Positions 45,405 through 48,236 of a stretch of 48,236 nucleotides of DNA are shown in pieces. The number at the start of each line of letters is the position of its first letter. Position 1 is the first letter of the stretch. The notes beneath the pieces were generated by a model. That model worked only from the letters and a program-made list of their open reading frames with translations, ran no database searches and was not told the DNA's origin. This stretch comes from Methanosarcinaceae archaeon. GTDB lineage: Archaea > Halobacteriota > Methanosarcinia > Methanosarcinales > Methanosarcinaceae. The DNA lies in NCBI GenBank assembly GCA_016932675.1, contig JAFGCK010000116.1:1-48236 (forward strand). Direction: 5' to 3'. The position numbers and the translations under genes were made by a program.

Positions 45405-46942
45405 ACTCACTTGCACAACACCTGCCGATAATCCTGATAGCCACGCCCATCCTCATGGCATCTCTTATGGTATTGCTGCGGTCAAGACCGCAGTTTCAGA
45501 AAGTGCTGAACATCTCGGTTTACTTTGTGCTTGCCTTCCTTAGCATAGTACTGCTGCTCCAGGTATGGAACGATGGTATACAGGTCTATGAGGTCGGCGA
45601 ATGGGGCAAGTACGGCATATTGCTTGTCGCAGACCTGCTCAGTGCAGGCATGGTAGTGCTCACAACATGCATCTCGTTACTGTCAATGGTCTACTCACTG
45701 GACTATATCGAGAAGAGATCATTGAGTTCCACGTACTACCCGCTGTTCAACCTGATGCTGGCCGGTCTTAATGGGTCCTTCCTGACCGGGGACATATTCA
45801 ATCTCTTCGTGTTCTTTGAGATTCTGCTGCTCTCGTCATGCGGACTTGTCATCGCCAATGAGCACGGCGGGGTTACGAAAATCTCCGACAAGATGGAAGC
45901 TACATTCAAGTACCTTGTACTGAACATGCTCGGGTCCATTGTGATGCTGATAGCTGTTGCTTCATTGTATGCGACCACAGGTACGCTCAACATGGCTGAT
46001 ATTTCCGTAAAGCTCAGTGCAATGAGCGCGGCAGGAACAATGCCATGGCACGTGTTTGCCATAGCACTCATGTTCATCGTTGTCTTCGGAAACAAGGCAG
46101 CCATCTTTCCATTACACTACTGGCTTCCCGACGTACACCCAACAGCACCATCCCCCATCAGTGCCATGCTGAGTGGTGTACTCATCAAGGTGGGCGCCTA
46201 CGGTATGCTGCGTGTATTCTTCCTGATATTCAGGGACACCCTGTACATATTCCAGCCTGTGATCATCTATCTGGCACTCGCCACGATCATAGTAGGGGCA
46301 ATCTCTGCAGTTGCGCAGAACGATGTGAAACGCCTGCTGGCGTACTCCAGTGTGAGCCAGATAGGTTACGTATTCCTTGGCATGGGACTTGGAAGCATAT
46401 ACGCGATCACAGCATCACTTGTCTACCTTGTTAACCATGCAATTGCCAAGTCAATGCTTTTCTTAAGTTCTGGGGCCATCATACACTATGCGGGCACGAG
46501 GGATATGCGAAAAATGGGAGGTATGGTTGACAGATTCCCTATGATCGCACTATTTTTCCTTGCAGGTGCAATGTCCATTGCAGGATTACCTCCCACAGGA
46601 GGGTTCATAGCCAAGTTCGTGCTCTTTGATGCAGGCATCACCGATAAATACTACTTTGAGATAGGCATAGCACTTATATTCGCAGTGTTCTCCCTGTTCT
46701 ATATGTTCAGGGCCTGGCTGCTTATGTTCTGGGGAGAGATAAGGGATACTGAAAAGTACGGCGATTATTCCGCCCAGAAGGCATCCCCATTGATACTGGT
46801 GCCGATCATGGTGCTTGCTGTTGCCATCATGGTCCTCGGACTCTATGCAGAGCCATTGATAGCACTTGCAACTGCTACTGCAGGACAGATACTTGACCCG
46901 CAACCTTACATTGAAGCTGTACTCACAAGGGTGGTCAGATGA
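45401..46942 (+). CDS. mrpD: Mrp antiporter subunit D
   Basis: 513-aa NuoN/M-like antiporter subunit with about 14 helices: FFEILLLSSCGLVIANE holds the key intramembrane Glu, LFIVVFGNKAAIFPLHYWLP and PSPISAMLSGVLIKVGAYG the Lys helix, and GLPPTGGFIAKF the second half. It overlaps its neighbours by 4 nt on both sides. Together with MrpA it carries the proton/sodium path. Confidence 0.95.
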   Translation: MNSLAQHLPIILIATPILMASLMVLLRSRPQFQKVLNISVYFVLAFLSIVLLLQVWNDGIQVYEVGEWGKYGILLVADLLSAGMVVLTTCISLLSMVYSLDYIEKRSLSSTYYPLFNLMLAGLNGSFLTGDIFNLFVFFEILLLSSCGLVIANEHGGVTKISDKMEATFKYLVLNMLGSIVMLIAVASLYATTGTLNMADISVKLSAMSAAGTMPWHVFAIALMFIVVFGNKAAIFPLHYWLPDVHPTAPSPISAMLSGVLIKVGAYGMLRVFFLIFRDTLYIFQPVIIYLALATIIVGAISAVAQNDVKRLLAYSSVSQIGYVFLGMGLGSIYAITASLVYLVNHAIAKSMLFLSSGAIIHYAGTRDMRKMGGMVDRFPMIALFFLAGAMSIAGLPPTGGFIAKFVLFDAGITDKYYFEIGIALIFAVFSLFYMFRAWLLMFWGEIRDTEKYGDYSAQKASPLILVPIMVLAVAIMVLGLYAEPLIALATATAGQILDPQPYIEAVLTRVVR

Positions 46943-47433
46943 AACGTTACATATTCTTTGCTGCAGTATTCGGATTGATCTGGTGTTTTGTCCACGGCAC
47001 GGTCAGTCTTAACAATTTCATACTGGGACTCATCTTCGCGCCTCTAATCATACACCCTTTCATGCCACTCTACCATTTTGAGCGCGGTTTCTCATATAAA
47101 AAAGGCATCAAGAGGATACCTGCCCAGATCAGGTACCTGTATGTACTCATCAAGGAGATCATAAAGGCAAATATCATGGTGGCAAAAATAGTGCTCCAAC
47201 CTAAAATAAATATAAAACCAGGTATCATTGCAGTTCCAATCAGGACAAAGACAGACCTGGGGATCACCGCAATAGCAAATACAATAACACTGACACCAGG
47301 TACATTGACAATTGACATATCCGATGACAGGTCTGTCCTCTATGTCCATACGATCGATGCATCGGACCCGGAGAATGTTGCCAGTTCCATCAGGGACGAT
47401 CTGGAAAAATATGTACTGGAGGCTTTCGAATGA
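46939..47433 (+). CDS. mrpE: Mrp antiporter subunit E
   Basis: 164-aa MrpE (MnhE) with N-terminal helices, and a C-terminal cytoplasmic domain with GIIAVPIRTKTDLGITAIAN, TLTPGTLTIDISDD and LYVHTIDASD. Overlaps mrpD and mrpF by 4 nt. Confidence 0.93.
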   Translation: MKRYIFFAAVFGLIWCFVHGTVSLNNFILGLIFAPLIIHPFMPLYHFERGFSYKKGIKRIPAQIRYLYVLIKEIIKANIMVAKIVLQPKINIKPGIIAVPIRTKTDLGITAIANTITLTPGTLTIDISDDRSVLYVHTIDASDPENVASSIRDDLEKYVLEAFE

Positions 47434-47693
47434 TCTCAATGTTCACCCTGGCAATAATTTTCATGGTGCTTGCCATCATACCCTGCATCTACAGGATAAT
47501 AATGGGGCCGACAATACCAGACAGAGTGATAGCACTTGATGCAATGACAACTGTGATCGTTGTAATGCTCGGTGCGTATTCATTTGACCAGGGCTCTGTA
47601 TTCTATATGGATGTGGCACTTGTGCTTTCGATCATCGCATTCGTGGGAACTGTGACTATAGCTAAATACCTGGACGAAGGAGTGATTCTGTGA
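47430..47693 (+). CDS. mrpF: Mrp antiporter subunit F
   Basis: 87-aa MrpF with three helices and the loop RIIMGPTIPDRVIALDAM, a family mark. Overlaps mrpE (ATGA) and mrpG (GTGA). Confidence 0.93.
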   Translation: MISMFTLAIIFMVLAIIPCIYRIIMGPTIPDRVIALDAMTTVIVVMLGAYSFDQGSVFYMDVALVLSIIAFVGTVTIAKYLDEGVIL

Positions 47694-48049
47694 GCACGGC
47701 CGGAATTGTTCTTGAGGTATTGAGCAATGTATTCCTTGTGGTCGGTCTGCTCTTCGTTTTCCTTGGAATGCTGGGGCTTGTAAGGCTCCCTGATGTATAT
47801 AACCGCCTGCATACTACAACAAAGATAGGTACGCTGGGAGCATTCGGAGTAATGCTGAGCATCCTTATGAAAGTAGGCTTCTCTCCCATTGGGGTGAAGG
47901 CCATAACGGTAGGCATGTTCCTTCTGCTGACAGCCCCTATTGCAGCCCACATGATCAGCCGTGCAGCCCACAGGCATGGAGTAGGCCTTTGTGATGAATC
48001 GGTGATAGATGAATATGGCAAGGTCAACACTCTCAAGAAGAATGAATAA
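47690..48049 (+). CDS. mrpG: Mrp antiporter subunit G
   Basis: 119-aa MrpG with helices at LLFVFLGMLGLVRLPDVYNRLH, TKIGTLGAFGVMLSIL and AVTVGMFLLLTAPIAAH-like sequence (here AITVGMFLLLTAPIAAH). It ends the operon with a soluble tail. The start is GTG at 47690. The remaining 187 nt to the window edge show no clear terminator. Confidence 0.93.
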   Translation: MSTAGIVLEVLSNVFLVVGLLFVFLGMLGLVRLPDVYNRLHTTTKIGTLGAFGVMLSILMKVGFSPIGVKAITVGMFLLLTAPIAAHMISRAAHRHGVGLCDESVIDEYGKVNTLKKNE

Positions 48050-48236
48050 TTTCTGATGTAAGCCTGAATATGGATCCTCCAGCTGACCGTGAAAATTCCC
48101 GAGGTCACCTGTGAGCTTTTTTCAAACATATGTTCCAGGTTTTCCGGAATGAAAAAGAATATCCCCTGACAGGGACCAAAAATGAATAGGCTGGGCAATG
48201 ATTACCAGATCCTGCCAGCTGGCACCGAAGCATGCC

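Noticed and set aside
48181-48236. Possible start of a gene running off the window (MNRLGNDYQILPAGTEAC)
   Set aside because: Only 18 codons are visible, with no convincing ribosome binding site and no recognisable motif.

Overview
The window comes from a methanogenic archaeon, most likely a methylotrophic member of the Methanosarcinaceae (a Methanolobus-like or Methanosarcina-like organism). The evidence is a canonical cdhA-cdhB-cdhC-cooC-cdhD-cdhE operon for CO dehydrogenase/acetyl-CoA synthase, a seven-gene Mrp antiporter operon, a homocitrate synthase for coenzyme B synthesis, archaeal flavin genes (ribL, ribC, ribH), archaeal GAPDH, TFE-alpha, NMD3, proteasome beta and the KH/beta-CASP termination nuclease. 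TATA-type promoters occur throughout. I see no tRNA, rRNA, CRISPR array, transposase or phage gene. Genus assignment is inference.

Layout. 1-3 kb: glycine betaine transporter (proV, proW, proX), with a one-base defect in a poly-A tract at the natural proV start. 3-8.7 kb: a stretch rich in damaged genes, namely an acetyltransferase broken by a 7-bp tandem duplication, an acidic secreted protein without a proper start, and a polar amino acid ABC transporter whose binding protein has two in-frame stops and whose permease has a frameshift while its ATPase is intact. A 393-aa membrane protein sits inside that transporter, and a second, heavily decayed acetyltransferase follows. 8.7-11.7 kb: small membrane protein, DUF1638 protein, membrane-anchored MsrA, cytochrome b5-like protein and RibL. 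11.6-14.9 kb, minus strand: class V aminotransferase, ribC, ribH and an aspartate-type aminotransferase. 15-18 kb: HTH-CBS regulator, Ca2+/Na+ exchanger and VIT1/CCC1 transporter, with two related inverted-repeat elements flanking the exchanger. 18-23.4 kb: DUF89 phosphatase, the nickel protein CooT, GAPDH, an overlapping FBPase-like phosphatase/NAD kinase pair, and AksA. 23.4-25.5 kb, minus strand: NYN-domain protein, an unrecognised protein and an AN1-finger rhomboid protease.

25.8-33.7 kb holds the CODH/ACS operon, preceded by a promoter with a perfect 8-bp dyad just upstream of the TATA box. 33.9-34.8 kb carries an orphan protein and a minus-strand micro-operon of three very short proteins, two of them cysteine-rich and two of them below 60 codons. 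35-41.3 kb is an information-processing block: NMD3, an ATP-grasp ligase, TFE-alpha, an HD protein, proteasome beta and aCPSF1/FttA. A minus-strand HAD phosphatase precedes mrpA-G (42.2-48.0 kb), whose genes overlap by 4 nt from end to end.

How it fits together. CODH/ACS and CooC/CooT (nickel delivery) serve acetyl-CoA synthesis or cleavage. Mrp and the glycine betaine transporter serve Na+ and osmotic balance. The most unusual points are the cluster of gene lesions at 0-9 kb, a possible UAG read-through that would give the cytochrome b5-like protein a C-terminal membrane anchor, the CODH promoter dyad, the cysteine-rich micro-operon, and repeated short perfect tandem duplications.
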